Notes: generated by a model not told the origin, from the sequence alone. Counted from the stretch's first letter, positions 9,317 through 19,784 are shown. The stretch: DNA of 32,177 nt from a bacterium (GCA_016124515.1 WGNN01000043.1:1-32177); one strand, 5' to 3'. Numbers and translations are program-made.

Positions 9317-10339
9317 CTAAAACATGCCGCACATCTTGTACAACAGTCTCGCGCTCACGGTGCCATCCCATTCGGCATTGCCGGTTTCGTTCAGGTCAAA
9401 ACCTATAATTTCCTTTCCGCTTTCTTTAAGTTTTACTAATAAAAATACCGCTTGTTCAAAACTAAATCCACCGGGTACGGGTGTGCCTGTGGCGGAGCAC
9501 AAATCAGGACACAAACCATCGGCATCAAAACTCACATACACTTTATCGGGTAGCGTATGTATTATTTCTTCCACTTGGCTGCTCCAGGTTTTACCGGCAA
9601 AAGCGGCTTCTTTTATATCGGCATCAAAAAAAGTGGTAATGCGCGTATCATTTTCCATGCGTTCCCGCTCTCCTTTTGAGTAATCTCTAATACCCACCTG
9701 CGTCAGGCTAATATTTTCGCTTATAGCCAAGGCATTGTGCATAATGCTTGCGTGCGAATAGACAAATCCTTCATAGGCATCGCGCAGATCGGCGTGGGCA
9801 TCAATTTGCAAAATACCAAAGTGCTCGTGTCGTTCGGCAAGGGCTTCAATATAGCCAAGCGGTGTGCTGTGGTCGCCGCCCACCAAACCTATTTTGTGGC
9901 CTTCGTTGAGCAAAGAAGTACACACGCTTTTCACTGTTTCTTTCAGTTGAAAACAGGCTTCGTTTATGTGGCTGAGCACTTCTTTCTGAGCGCCGCCGCC
10001 TTGCTCCAGGCTTTCAATATATTTTTTGGCAATGGGCCGTAGGTTGTTGTTGAGCTTGGCCATATCGCCCACGTGGGCTGTAAAAAAATGGATGCCCTTT
10101 TTCCATATTTCGCCAAAGTGGTGGTCGTACAAATCGAGCTGCGGGCTTGCGGTAAAAATTTGGTACGGGCCGTTGGCAGTGCCTTCGCGGTAGCTCACCG
10201 TTACTTCCCAAGGCACAGGGTAGAGCACTATTTCGCTTTCTTCAAGGGCAAAGGGCAAGCCAAAAATGCCGGCATTGGTAGCCACCGAGTTATCGGGGTC
10301 AAAGCCGGCAATGGTTTCATTTCTTTTTTCTTTATCCAT
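9317..10339 (-). CDS. speB: Agmatinase / arginase (ureohydrolase) family protein
   Basis: 340 aa; [41 protein letters not shown] metal-binding motifs; adjacent to the spermidine synthase gene. Confidence 0.85.
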   Translation of the reverse strand: MDKEKRNETIAGFDPDNSVATNAGIFGLPFALEESEIVLYPVPWEVTVSYREGTANGPYQIFTASPQLDLYDHHFGEIWKKGIHFFTAHVGDMAKLNNNLRPIAKKYIESLEQGGGAQKEVLSHINEACFQLKETVKSVCTSLLNEGHKIGLVGGDHSTPLGYIEALAERHEHFGILQIDAHADLRDAYEGFVYSHASIMHNALAISENISLTQVGIRDYSKGERERMENDTRITTFFDADIKEAAFAGKTWSSQVEEIIHTLPDKVYVSFDADGLCPDLCSATGTPVPGGFSFEQAVFLLVKLKESGKEIIGFDLNETGNAEWDGTVSARLLYKMCGMF

Positions 10340-11627
10340 TCAGCAGGGATTTCACAAAGTTTGGTGTAGCAAATGCTGCTTTGTGTATGTGGCCGTTGTA
10401 GTAACGTAACCCATGTTCTTCAGAAAATTTTTCCAGTGCTTCAACTTCCACATTGTGCACAGGATCTACGCTGCCTTTGCTGCAAAGGGCAAAACTCCAC
10501 ATGCCGCTTGGGTAGGTTGGCACAAAAAAGAAGTAGTTCCACACTTTGTCCTTGCCAAAAACATTGCTGAAACAGCGGCGCAAATCAACAAAAGCGTGTT
10601 GGTTGAAGCGGGGCGATTCGCCTTGTGCCACCATGACGCCGTTTTCGTTGAGGCTGCGGTAAATATTTTGGTAAAACTCGTCGGAAAACAAGCCTTTGGC
10701 GGGGCCCACCGGATCTGATCCATCTACAATAATCAGGTCATAAGTATTGTCTGCTGCTTTGGCCACATAGTCAATACCATCGCCTATTATGAGTTCCAAA
10801 CGCGGATCGTCAAAAGCTGATGCAATATTGGGCAGGTATTCTTTGCAGGCACGCACCACTGCATCGTCAATTTCAACCATGGTTACTTTTTCCACACTTT
10901 TGTGACGCAAAACTTCGCGTACGGTTCCGCCATCGCCACCGCCAATTACCAATACATTTTTCACATTTTTATGGCTCAGCACAGGCACGTGCGAAATCAT
11001 TTCGTGGTAAACGTATTCGTCTTTTTCGGTGGTCATAAACATGCCGTCTATGGTAAGTGCTTTGCCGTAGGCGTAGGTTTCAAGTATCTGCACCTTTTGG
11101 TAAGGCGATTGCTCCCTGAACAATACATCGCCGGTGTGGCGAAGCGAAAGGGCAATATTTTCGTCGCGGTCGGTAAACCAAATGTTGCGGTTGTGTTTTA
11201 CTGCATTCGGATCGTCCTGATCGCGTTTTGGTGCAAATTCAAAATCTTTTCTGCTGAGCAGGTGTTTTTGTCCGCGCTGCATTTCCATGGCGCTACCGTA
11301 GCCCGCTTTAAAGTGTTTTTCAAGGTATTTGTAGCAAATCCAAGGATTTACTGCGCTGCCGCAGGTAAAAATATCAACCGCGGCGTAGCCATACTCAGGC
11401 CATGTATGTATGGCCAAGTGGCTTTCTTCTATAACAACTACACCGCTGACGCCAAAAGGAGAAAAATGGTGGAAGGTGGAATTTACAACAGTTGCTTGTG
11501 CTTCTTTGGCAGCCTGAACCATAAATTGCTCAATGAGAACCACATCGTTCATTATCTGTGGATCGCAGTTGTAGTATTCAACAATTATGTGTCGGCCAAG
11601 GTTGGGTGAGTTGTCTTCAACGTACAT
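10332..11627 (-). CDS. Fused S-adenosylmethionine decarboxylase (N) - spermidine synthase (C)
   Basis: 431 aa; N-terminal [24 protein letters not shown] (SpeH self-cleavage region), C-terminal [18 protein letters not shown]...[14 protein letters not shown]...[13 protein letters not shown] (SpeE). Overlaps speB by 8 nt. Confidence 0.95.
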   Translation of the reverse strand: MYVEDNSPNLGRHIIVEYYNCDPQIMNDVVLIEQFMVQAAKEAQATVVNSTFHHFSPFGVSGVVVIEESHLAIHTWPEYGYAAVDIFTCGSAVNPWICYKYLEKHFKAGYGSAMEMQRGQKHLLSRKDFEFAPKRDQDDPNAVKHNRNIWFTDRDENIALSLRHTGDVLFREQSPYQKVQILETYAYGKALTIDGMFMTTEKDEYVYHEMISHVPVLSHKNVKNVLVIGGGDGGTVREVLRHKSVEKVTMVEIDDAVVRACKEYLPNIASAFDDPRLELIIGDGIDYVAKAADNTYDLIIVDGSDPVGPAKGLFSDEFYQNIYRSLNENGVMVAQGESPRFNQHAFVDLRRCFSNVFGKDKVWNYFFFVPTYPSGMWSFALCSKGSVDPVHNVEVEALEKFSEEHGLRYYNGHIHKAAFATPNFVKSLLNG

Positions 11628-11650
11628 TTTCTGTTTTTTAATTAAAAGTG

Positions 11651-11658
11651 CAAAAGTA
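11651..11658 (-). promoter_or_regulatory. Candidate -7 box (TACTTTTG) for the AdoMetDC-SpeE gene
   Basis: Matches TAnnTTTG 24 nt upstream of the ATG on the minus strand; no clear -33 partner seen. Confidence 0.4.
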
Positions 11659-11883
11659 GCCGCAAGATATAAGTGTAATATTAAATATCAAGAATTAGGT
11701 GGGTTGCTCTATTGCGTAGCGAATAATCGGACCTTCACATCTGCAATAAATAGATGGTAATTCTGTGGCTTTTTTATATTCGACTCATGCTACAAAGTCC
11801 AAAAACAGTGGTGGAAATCATACTAACAAATTTGACGTTTAAAACTATTTAGTACCACTGTGTCTTTCGTTTTATCCTCCCCC

Positions 11884-12450
11884 CTACCTCTTAAACAACC
11901 TTGGCAGCACGGCGGGTGTCTGTTGACGGTAGGCAAGATAGGCTTCGCCATAGGCGGCCACAAGTTTCTTTTCTTCGAGCCATACGCCAATGGGCAGGTA
12001 CAAAAACCAGGTGCCTACCATAATGGCATTGCCTATTGTGGGCGACCACAGCCAGTACCCCAAACCCAGGGCTACCGTGGCCGTATAAAACGGATGCCTG
12101 ACACGTTGCAAAATGCCGTCGGTTTTCAAGCTGCTTTCCTGCTCCTTGGCAAATCCGGCAAATGCTTTCATATCATACACTTGCGCAGCTTTTTTAAACA
12201 CCACAAAAGCCACATAACCCAAGCCCACGGCAGGTATTTTTACACTCAGCGTGGGCTCAAACACAAGCTGTCTGTCAATTCCCAGTTGGTACCAAAATAA
12301 GGGCAGCAAGCTCAGCAAGGCAAAAGCATTGAAAAACAAGCGATACGACTTCTTATTGTTAAAATTGCTTTTTATAAGGTTGGATGCCAGCAGGCTGTGA
12401 AAGGCAAAATATGCCGCCCACAACAGGGCAAAAATCACATATTGGTTCAT
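11884..12450 (-). CDS. NnrU/isoprenylcysteine carboxyl methyltransferase-like integral membrane protein
   Basis: 188 aa multi-TM; GILQRVRHPFYTATVALGLGYWLWSPT...LEEKKLVAAYGEAYLAYRQQTPAVLPRLF typical of the PEMT/ICMT/NnrU group. Confidence 0.75.
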   Translation of the reverse strand: MNQYVIFALLWAAYFAFHSLLASNLIKSNFNNKKSYRLFFNAFALLSLLPLFWYQLGIDRQLVFEPTLSVKIPAVGLGYVAFVVFKKAAQVYDMKAFAGFAKEQESSLKTDGILQRVRHPFYTATVALGLGYWLWSPTIGNAIMVGTWFLYLPIGVWLEEKKLVAAYGEAYLAYRQQTPAVLPRLFKR

Positions 12451-12453
12451 GCA

Positions 12454-13356
12454 CTAAATCTTGATAAGAAATCCAACGTTAAACACGTATTTCCATTGCA
12501 CCCTTGGCTGTTTGGTGCCATCGGCATTGGCAAACAATACGTCTTCGTCGTATATCATTTGGGTAGAAATGGTAGAGCTAATGAAATCATTCACCTTCAT
12601 TTCCAGCAGGTTGTCCCACATAATATCTACAAAGGCGCCTTTGCGGTATGCCTGAAACAGATTTAGTTTCACTTCGTACGAAATGTTTTTAGCCAAATCT
12701 TTAGAAAAACGCATGTTAAACACCGCTCCCAACTCTTTGCGCAGCATTTTGTTTGAGTCAACACCAAAAGCACCTTGGCTTGCCAGGGTCTTGTCCATCA
12801 CAAAAGTGAGTTTACCCGAAAGCGGCGATGCCATCATATAAAAATTTTCGTTGGGTTTGTACTCACCCCCCAGCGAAAGCGCCAGATAACCCGGTGCCAA
12901 CAAGCGCGAAATAATGGTTTGCTGGTCCACCCCGTTGTCGTCTGTATAATATTTATAACCATTGGTCATTTGTGTTCTAAAGTCGAGCAACCCGGTGTAG
13001 GCCCATTTGGTGTCGCCAAAAGCCTTTGACCATTTGGAAGTTACAATAAAGCGGTCGTCGCTCTTCCTGAATTGTTTCACATCGCCCTGCCGTACCAAAC
13101 CATAGCCCGACTCCAGCGTATTGAGCCAGGTAACGTGGTTGTTGGTATAGGTGGCTTGGGCTTTTACCAAACCGGCAATGGCAAAACTATTTTGTCCGCC
13201 ACCGGCCCAATTTGAGAGACCAACATTGGTAACATTCAGTCCAAATGAAGCTGATTTTGCCCAATGCGATGTTTCTTCTGATAAGGAATCCTGTGCTTGA
13301 ATTTGTGAACTGACGCAAAGCGAAATAGCTAAAAAAACAAGTAAATTCTTTCTCAT
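12454..13356 (-). CDS. DUF3078-type outer-membrane-like protein
   Basis: Start reassigned to ATG at 13356 (MRKNLLVFLAISLCVSSQIQAQDS signal peptide); HWAKSASFGLNVTNVGLSNWAGGGQNSFA... Confidence 0.8.
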   Translation of the reverse strand: MRKNLLVFLAISLCVSSQIQAQDSLSEETSHWAKSASFGLNVTNVGLSNWAGGGQNSFAIAGLVKAQATYTNNHVTWLNTLESGYGLVRQGDVKQFRKSDDRFIVTSKWSKAFGDTKWAYTGLLDFRTQMTNGYKYYTDDNGVDQQTIISRLLAPGYLALSLGGEYKPNENFYMMASPLSGKLTFVMDKTLASQGAFGVDSNKMLRKELGAVFNMRFSKDLAKNISYEVKLNLFQAYRKGAFVDIMWDNLLEMKVNDFISSTISTQMIYDEDVLFANADGTKQPRVQWKYVFNVGFLIKI

Positions 13357-13439
13357 GTGTCGTTTATTTACAATTAATTTCACGCGAAATACGGTGAGAG
13401 AACTCAGAGATAGGTTCTTTTTCGGTAAAACATAAACCA

Positions 13440-14564
13440 ATGAAGCGCAAAGTTGCCCTGTACGTGCTATTGACCGCGGTGCTGCTCTATGTGGCCAGCC
13501 TATTGTTTGGCGTGGGCTATATATGGAAAGCCATTGTCTATAACTATGTTGACTATGACGACTACAAAATTTTTGACAACCGAAGCATAGTTGCCGGCCA
13601 GGCACAGCCGTGGCCCGATGCCAAAGCAAAAGGCAGCATAAGCCTGCCCGAAGACCTGGAAAACTACCACCGCGAAATGGGAACCATTGGTTTTATAGCC
13701 ATTAAAAACGATTCCATCATTTTTGAAAAGTACTGGGAAGATTTTGACGAAAACACCATTGCCAACTCGTTTTCGGTAGCCAAATCATACATAACCATGT
13801 TGGTGGGCTTTGCATTGCAAGACGGCTATTTTCATTCGCTCAACGACAAAATAACCGACTACCTGCCCGATTTGGATGCGGAAGTATATGGCGATATCAG
13901 CCTGGAAAATTTGTGCACCATGTCATCAGGACTGGCATGGACCGAGAGCTACGGCGGCCCAATAAACCAAACTACTGAAGGCTATTATGGCAAAGATTTG
14001 TGGCATTTGGTAGCCAACCTGCACAAGGAAAATACTGCCGGCAGCACCTACCACTACAAAGGTTGCGACCCTCAATTACTGGCTTTTGCCATTGAAAAAG
14101 CCACGGGCAAAACCGTTTCGGGTTACCTGAGCGAAAAATTTTGGATACCCACAGGTTGTGTGGGCGATGGGCTTTGGTCGCTCGACCATAAAGACGGCAC
14201 CGAAAAAGCCTATTGCTGCATAAATACCACCGCCCGAAACTTTGCCAAAATAGGGCGGCTCTATATGCAATACGGCCAATGGAATGGCAAACAACTGCTT
14301 GACAGTGAATGGGTAGCCAAAAGCATAAAACCCAACCTGATACCCAATGCCGCCGGTGAACCCACGCGTTACTACGGCATGCAATGGTGGTGCATGAATG
14401 ATTTGAACAAAAACGTGTTTTATGCCCGCGGACTCAATGGCCAATATGTAATTTGCCTGCCCGAAAAAAACATGATTGTGGTACGCATAGGCAAAAAACG
14501 CGAAAGCTCAGGCAACCATCCGCCCGATGTGCTGCGCTATGTAGCCTGGGCCGAAACCCTCTAA
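13440..14564 (+). CDS. Serine hydrolase, beta-lactamase class C family
   Basis: 374 aa; SVAKSYITMLVGFA (SxxK), ESYGGPINQT, HYKGCDPQLLAFAIEKATGK. Confidence 0.88.
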   Translation: MKRKVALYVLLTAVLLYVASLLFGVGYIWKAIVYNYVDYDDYKIFDNRSIVAGQAQPWPDAKAKGSISLPEDLENYHREMGTIGFIAIKNDSIIFEKYWEDFDENTIANSFSVAKSYITMLVGFALQDGYFHSLNDKITDYLPDLDAEVYGDISLENLCTMSSGLAWTESYGGPINQTTEGYYGKDLWHLVANLHKENTAGSTYHYKGCDPQLLAFAIEKATGKTVSGYLSEKFWIPTGCVGDGLWSLDHKDGTEKAYCCINTTARNFAKIGRLYMQYGQWNGKQLLDSEWVAKSIKPNLIPNAAGEPTRYYGMQWWCMNDLNKNVFYARGLNGQYVICLPEKNMIVVRIGKKRESSGNHPPDVLRYVAWAETL

Positions 14565-14586
14565 CTATTTTTGTGCAGTAAGACGT

Positions 14587-15504
14587 ATGAAAACTCCCAA
14601 CTGGCTTTTGTTTGCCGCTGCTTGCCTTATTTGGGGCACCACTTGGTATGCTATCAAATTTCAACTCAATGGTGGTTCGCCGCTTTTGTCTATCGCCTAC
14701 CGTTTTTCAATAGCTGCCGCCCTGTTGTTCAGCTATTTGTTGTTGCGCAAAAAGCAGGTTAAATACAGTTTAAACGAGCATTTTTGGTTTGCATTGCAAG
14801 GCTTTCTGCTGTTTGGCCTCTGCTATTGGTTTACCTACCTTGCCGAGAGCGGACTCACGAGCGGATTGGTAGCGGTATTGTCAAGTCTCATTATATTTTT
14901 CAATGTGGTATTTGGTAAAATTTTACTCAAACGCCCCATTTTGCCCAAATTGATAGTTGGTTTTTTGCTGGGCATTTGCGGAATGGCATTGCTTTATAAA
15001 GACGAGCTTGCCACTGCCGATTTTTCAAATGAAGCCCCTGCCCTGCTCATTATCGCTGTGCTGTCAAACCTTATTGCTTCGTTGGGCAATATAGTTTCTA
15101 TGCGCAACCAAAGCAAAGGGCTTCCCGTGCAACAAACCAATGCATTTGGCATGCTGTATGGCGCGGTTTTTATGTATTTACTGGCCCTTATAAAAGGCGA
15201 TTCATGGCACTTTAGTACCGCACCAAGTTATATACTATCGCTTATATATTTGGGCGTTTTTGGCTCGGTAGTAGCCTTTTATTGCTACCTGACCTTGCTT
15301 GGGCGGCTGGGCCCGGGAAGGGCGGCCTATACCAATTTGGTCATTCCCATCATCGCCCTGCTGGTTTCTACCCTGTTTGAGTCATTTCAATGGAATTGGT
15401 ATGCCTCACTTGGGCTGGCATTGGTGTTGGCCGGCAACTGGGTAGCTTTGTTCAAACCCGTTAAAACCGGCATACCAAAAAATGCCCGACTTGCAAAAAA
15501 GTGA
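14587..15504 (+). CDS. EamA family DMT transporter
   Basis: 305 aa; ~10 hydrophobic segments; N-term LFAAACLIWGTTWYAIKFQL...GGSPLLSIAYRFSIAA. Confidence 0.9.
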   Translation: MKTPNWLLFAAACLIWGTTWYAIKFQLNGGSPLLSIAYRFSIAAALLFSYLLLRKKQVKYSLNEHFWFALQGFLLFGLCYWFTYLAESGLTSGLVAVLSSLIIFFNVVFGKILLKRPILPKLIVGFLLGICGMALLYKDELATADFSNEAPALLIIAVLSNLIASLGNIVSMRNQSKGLPVQQTNAFGMLYGAVFMYLLALIKGDSWHFSTAPSYILSLIYLGVFGSVVAFYCYLTLLGRLGPGRAAYTNLVIPIIALLVSTLFESFQWNWYASLGLALVLAGNWVALFKPVKTGIPKNARLAKK

Positions 15505-15548
15505 TTCCACTATGGGCATAACCTTTTAATTTGCAGAAAAATATACCC

Positions 15549-16484
15549 ATGAGAGTATGTCTGTTTTTATCCTTGCTTTTGGTTACTTACGGTGCAGCCG
15601 CCCAAAATTCTGACCTCATCATAGTAGCTGCCGATTCGGTTGATTATTCTTTTTTTATTGATGGAAAAGAATACAAACTGGACAATGCCAACCAAATAAA
15701 AATAACCGAAATACCGCAAGATGCGCTTTTGAATGTGTCGGGAATGCTAAAGAGCGACAAGCCAATCGCTTTTTTTCAACGCCTTGAATTTAAAGGGAGT
15801 TTTGAGTGGGTGTATGAGTTGACAATAGCCGAAAAAGGCAATCAACTGGAGCTGAAACTACTGAGCCAAAACGAGAAAACAGAAAAATACAAACCCACTG
15901 AATTGGGCGAAAACTACATTGTATATAGGTACAACCACTACAGCATGCCGCAAGAAAGGGTCAACCGTTCGGTAGAAGCCATTTCGTCAATAAAATCAAA
16001 AAGACACCGTGAAGAAACACCAACTACCGTCGTGGTAGAGGAAGGCAAAACCATAGAGAAGAAAGAAGAGCGGAAACAAACTGTAACTGAGGAAGGTGCA
16101 AGCACCGTAATACACAGCGAAAGAACAAGCACAGCCGAAGGCGATGCACGGGAAACCACCATTTTGCGACCACGAAAAGAAGTCTGCGACAGCGCTTGGG
16201 ATGATGAAACAAGACAAGCACAAATGGCGCTTCTGGCCAAAGAAACTGATGAAGCGGGCAAACTGTATGTGAGCAAACGCATAGCCATAGACCATTGCAT
16301 GACTACTGTGCAGGCGGGCGATATAATGTATGTATTTGAGAGTGAAGCTACACGCATAGAAATTGCCAAATTCATTTATCCAAGTCTAATAGATCCTGAA
16401 AATTTTGATGCCCTTGCACAGTATTTCAAAAGCAAAAGCAGTTGGGAAGCCGTGGAGCTATATGTAGATGTGAAATACCGGTAG
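15549..16484 (+). CDS. Secreted protein with C-terminal DUF4476-like region
   Basis: ATG at 15549 gives signal peptide MRVCLFLSLLLVTYGAAAQ; C-terminal MTTVQAGDIMYVFESEATRIEIAKFIYPSLIDPENFDALAQYF resembles DUF4476. Confidence 0.65.
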   Translation: MRVCLFLSLLLVTYGAAAQNSDLIIVAADSVDYSFFIDGKEYKLDNANQIKITEIPQDALLNVSGMLKSDKPIAFFQRLEFKGSFEWVYELTIAEKGNQLELKLLSQNEKTEKYKPTELGENYIVYRYNHYSMPQERVNRSVEAISSIKSKRHREETPTTVVVEEGKTIEKKEERKQTVTEEGASTVIHSERTSTAEGDARETTILRPRKEVCDSAWDDETRQAQMALLAKETDEAGKLYVSKRIAIDHCMTTVQAGDIMYVFESEATRIEIAKFIYPSLIDPENFDALAQYFKSKSSWEAVELYVDVKYR

Positions 16485-16514
16485 GTTGATGATAGCTCCA
16501 AAGCATATACACGA

Positions 16515-17324
16515 ATGACCAAGTGGGCAAAAATCATCCTGACATCAACAATTCTACTATTTGCGTTACATTGTTCAGCACAAACAGATTCTCTTTACAA
16601 AATTTTGATTGATAAAGCTGACTCTGCATATTCTTTTAAAAACTGGGTAGATAAATACGTTATTGCCGACACGACAAAATTCAAAATTGCGAAAGAGCTG
16701 TATGTCAAGGCACTTTCTATCAAACCGGCTAATACATATCCCAAAAGTAGAATTAGGGAGATAGAAAAAATACTTTATGACTTTAAAACAAAGCCTATTT
16801 ACAATAAGCTAATTCTCGAAGCAGATTCGCTGTTTTCTGTTGCCAATTTTGCGACCGCAAAAAACTATTACCTCATAGCAGACTCTTTATATCCGAGTGA
16901 ACATACTAAAGAAAAATTATCTGCAATTCACGCCTTAACAAATAATACTGAAAATTCGGCTGACAGTATTTTATTTATTAAACATGGTACGAGCTTTGGA
17001 ATGTGTGACGGCTATTGTTTTCAGGAAATCACATTCACCAAAGACCTGATTGTAAATATCGAAAAATCTTGGATTAAAGAGCAACCAGACAAAACAGACA
17101 CACTGAAAATGGAAAGGACTAAATGGCAAAATATGATTAACGCAATTGACATCAAGGCATTCTACATGCTACCTCATTTAATTGGTTGTCCTGACTGCAT
17201 GGACGGCGGAGCAGAATGGTTAATAATCGGAACAAAAAATAATGAATGGAAAGTGGAATTTGACTACGGAAGTGACTCGGTGGCTACGAAGAAGCTATTA
17301 TCTATAATTAGATCCGCAGAATAA
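16515..17324 (+). CDS. Hypothetical secreted protein, TPR-like N-terminus
   Basis: 269 aa; signal peptide MTKWAKIILTSTILLFALHCSAQ; C-terminal HGTSFGMCDGYCFQEITFTKD. Confidence 0.65.
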   Translation: MTKWAKIILTSTILLFALHCSAQTDSLYKILIDKADSAYSFKNWVDKYVIADTTKFKIAKELYVKALSIKPANTYPKSRIREIEKILYDFKTKPIYNKLILEADSLFSVANFATAKNYYLIADSLYPSEHTKEKLSAIHALTNNTENSADSILFIKHGTSFGMCDGYCFQEITFTKDLIVNIEKSWIKEQPDKTDTLKMERTKWQNMINAIDIKAFYMLPHLIGCPDCMDGGAEWLIIGTKNNEWKVEFDYGSDSVATKKLLSIIRSAE

Positions 17325-17688
17325 AATAATGCACTGGTACGTACACCGGCTTTGCGTTAGTGAACAGACTGTGGAAGTAGAAACATTTGCGCAATGATTA
17401 AACATCGGTGCTTGCAGACAGTTTTTGGTTTCAAAAGTCAACCATTGAAAAGTCCGGAACTGATGTATTCATAACAACTTGTAATCACACTCAATCTAAC
17501 CAATTGGCATTGGCTATCGTATTACTATCATTAAACCTGTGTTTTTTATCTGAGCAACGCTCGCCTTCAAATGCGTTGTTACAGTAATAACTTATGATTT
17601 ATTTCCGTTGTCGCCCGGACAGCTGCGTATAATAACTTCAAATGATTCAAAACTAACAACCACATCGTAATAAAAACCCTAATCGTCC

Positions 17689-18513
17689 TTACGAAAAAAC
17701 AGCCTCCGCCAAAAAGTGTACAAACTGCGATTTATAATATTTCGACCCTATTTGTGAAATTTGTGTGATACCGGCAATGGCGTTGGTGGTAAAAACTTCT
17801 TCGGCAGCCAACACATCATCTACAGCAAAACAACCTTGTTCGCAAGCTATTCCCTGCCGGCTCAATTGCTCAAGCAAAAAAGCCCTGAAAACCCCGGCCA
17901 CGCAACCTGTGGCGAGCGAAGGCGTGTAAACCTTTTGCTTGGCAAACCACCACAAATTGCTGGAAACCGCCTCGCAGACTTCATTTTTTTCATTGAGCAA
18001 CAGCAGTTCGCCCAGGTTTTTCTCTTGTCGCTCCATGGCGGCCAACACATAGCTTTGCGCTGACAAACTTTTGAGTCCCGTGGCAAATGATGGCAAAACT
18101 AAATTCTCTGAAAAGCCAACATTTCCTTTTGAATGCTTTAAAAGTCTCATGTTTTCGTGCAGCTTTTGCAGGCTAATAAAAACCTGTGCGGCGTTCGTCT
18201 CAGGCAAATAAGTACCGCTTCCACCACGGTAAACAATTAATTTTATGCGGCACTTCTCATTTTCCAAACCATTGGCCTTTTGCAAATCCTGTATGGCCCA
18301 AAGCAGGCTTTCAGGTGCAAAAGGCAGTTCCAACCGGAGTTTTTTCAGCCCATCCTGTATTCTTTTTAAATGGTAAGCCCAAAGCGAACAACCCTGCGCA
18401 TCTGCGTAGATGCTTTCAAAAAAGCCATCGCCAAAAGCCATGGCGCGGTTATAAAAAGAAGGTCCACCCCCCGGCTCCTCAATAAGTTGCAGGTTGTAGC
18501 TAACTATTGCCAT
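17689..18513 (-). CDS. Class IV (PLP) aminotransferase, branched-chain aminotransferase / aminodeoxychorismate lyase-like
   Basis: From ATG at 18513: MAIVSYNLQLIEEPGGGPSFYNRAMAFGDGFFESIYA...LLLNEKNEVCEAVSSNLWWF...TGCVAGVFRAFLLE...EVFTTNAIAGITQI. Confidence 0.82.
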   Translation of the reverse strand: MAIVSYNLQLIEEPGGGPSFYNRAMAFGDGFFESIYADAQGCSLWAYHLKRIQDGLKKLRLELPFAPESLLWAIQDLQKANGLENEKCRIKLIVYRGGSGTYLPETNAAQVFISLQKLHENMRLLKHSKGNVGFSENLVLPSFATGLKSLSAQSYVLAAMERQEKNLGELLLLNEKNEVCEAVSSNLWWFAKQKVYTPSLATGCVAGVFRAFLLEQLSRQGIACEQGCFAVDDVLAAEEVFTTNAIAGITQISQIGSKYYKSQFVHFLAEAVFS

Positions 18514-19144
18514 AGTCTTTCTCCTGACTGGCAAACAGGGCCAACAGAATTTTGATATTTGAAAATGAGTTTTGCAGGTAAGGTTGCAATTCACGTCGGT
18601 TTACCCACAGCACTTCTTCAATATCTTCTTCGGTTTGTGGCTTGACATTTTGCGGATCGGCACATTCCATCAGGTACCAATAAGTGGTTTTGAGTATAAG
18701 TGTATCGTCTTGCTCATAAATGTGAAAAGTGGGTTTTATGGGCGAATTGATTTTTAGCTTGCTTACGCCACACTCTTCTTTTACCTCGCGCACGGCAGCC
18801 TGACGCAAAAACTCCCCTTTTTCTACCTTGCCTTTGGGCAGGTCCCAAACCCCGCGTCGTTTTATGAGCAATATTTCTCCTCGGTTGTTTACAACAAGCC
18901 CGCCGGCAGCTTTTACTTCCTTAAAATCAGCTGCAAAACGGTTGAGCATATCGGTGGGTTTTTCTGATATAAACACCACACCGCTTTTGTGCGCATGCTC
19001 TTCAAGCAGGTTAAAATAATCTTCAACCCCATCATATTCATGGGCTTCTATAGGAAAAACAATGAAATTATCGTAGGGGTTATCGGTAGTTTCTGATATG
19101 ATAAAGGCTTTATCGCCATAGAAAATCTCATACTTTTGCGACAT
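18500..19144 (-). CDS. NUDIX hydrolase
   Basis: From ATG at 19144 (MSQKYEIFYGDKAFIIS): GGLVVNNRGEILLIKRRGVWDLPKGKVEKGEFLRQAAVREVKEECGV, NUDIX box GX5EX7REVXEEXG. Confidence 0.9.
   Translation of the reverse strand: MSQKYEIFYGDKAFIISETTDNPYDNFIVFPIEAHEYDGVEDYFNLLEEHAHKSGVVFISEKPTDMLNRFAADFKEVKAAGGLVVNNRGEILLIKRRGVWDLPKGKVEKGEFLRQAAVREVKEECGVSKLKINSPIKPTFHIYEQDDTLILKTTYWYLMECADPQNVKPQTEEDIEEVLWVNRRELQPYLQNSFSNIKILLALFASQEKDYGNS
19131..19138 (+). promoter_or_regulatory. Candidate -7 box (TACTTTTG) for pyrE, inside the NUDIX ORF
   Basis: TACTTTTG matches TAnnTTTG, 4 nt before the pyrE ATG; -33 partner weak. Confidence 0.4.
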
Positions 19145-19784
19145 GATATTTGATATTGAAATAGGCCGGCAAGTTGCGCAATATTTACTGCAAATCAAAG
19201 CCGTAGTACTTAGCCCCGACCAACCGTTTACATGGGCATCAGGCTGGAAATCGCCTATTTATTGCGATAACCGTTTGATTTTGAGTTACCCTGATATTCG
19301 CAACAAAGTAGCTGAAGCTTTTTTAACCCAAATTAAAAAGCAATTTCCTGAGGTAAAATCTGTATCGGGTGTGGCCACCGGCGGCATAGCGCAAGCAGCA
19401 CTCGTGGCACAAAAAATGGATTTGCCCATGACCTATGTACGCAGCAGTGCCAAAGGACACGGACGTCAAAATCAAGTAGAAGGCGTGGTGCATGCCAACG
19501 AAGCAACCGTAGTAATTGAAGACTTGGTATCAACCGGCGGCAGCAGCTTGCTTGCGGTAGATGCTCTAAAACAAGCCGGCGCCAACGTTCATGGCCTTGT
19601 AGCTATTTTTACCTATGGTTTTCAAAAAAGTATAGACGCATTTGCACAAGCCAAGGTACCCTACAGTACGCTTACCAATTATGACCTTTTGATACAAGAA
19701 GCCGAAAAAATGGGTTATGTATCTGCCGATCAGGTAGCCCGTCTTAGCAACTGGAAACAGGCGCCTGATGCTTGGGGGGTGTAG
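19143..19784 (+). CDS. pyrE: Orotate phosphoribosyltransferase
   Basis: 213 aa; PFTWASGWKSPIYCDNR...SGVATGGIAQAALVAQKMDLPMTYVRS..KGHGR...VVIEDLVSTGGSSL. Confidence 0.97.
   Translation: MIFDIEIGRQVAQYLLQIKAVVLSPDQPFTWASGWKSPIYCDNRLILSYPDIRNKVAEAFLTQIKKQFPEVKSVSGVATGGIAQAALVAQKMDLPMTYVRSSAKGHGRQNQVEGVVHANEATVVIEDLVSTGGSSLLAVDALKQAGANVHGLVAIFTYGFQKSIDAFAQAKVPYSTLTNYDLLIQEAEKMGYVSADQVARLSNWKQAPDAWGV

Noticed and set aside
10902-11609. 235-aa ORF antisense to the AdoMetDC-SpeE gene
   Set aside because: Lies fully opposite a clearly conserved protein; composition is that of a shadow ORF.
11884-12450. Functional link between the ICMT-like protein and the Ste24-like M48 protease as a prenyl-protein processing system
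   Set aside because: Genes are ~16 kb apart, no prenyltransferase seen, and both families have broader bacterial roles.
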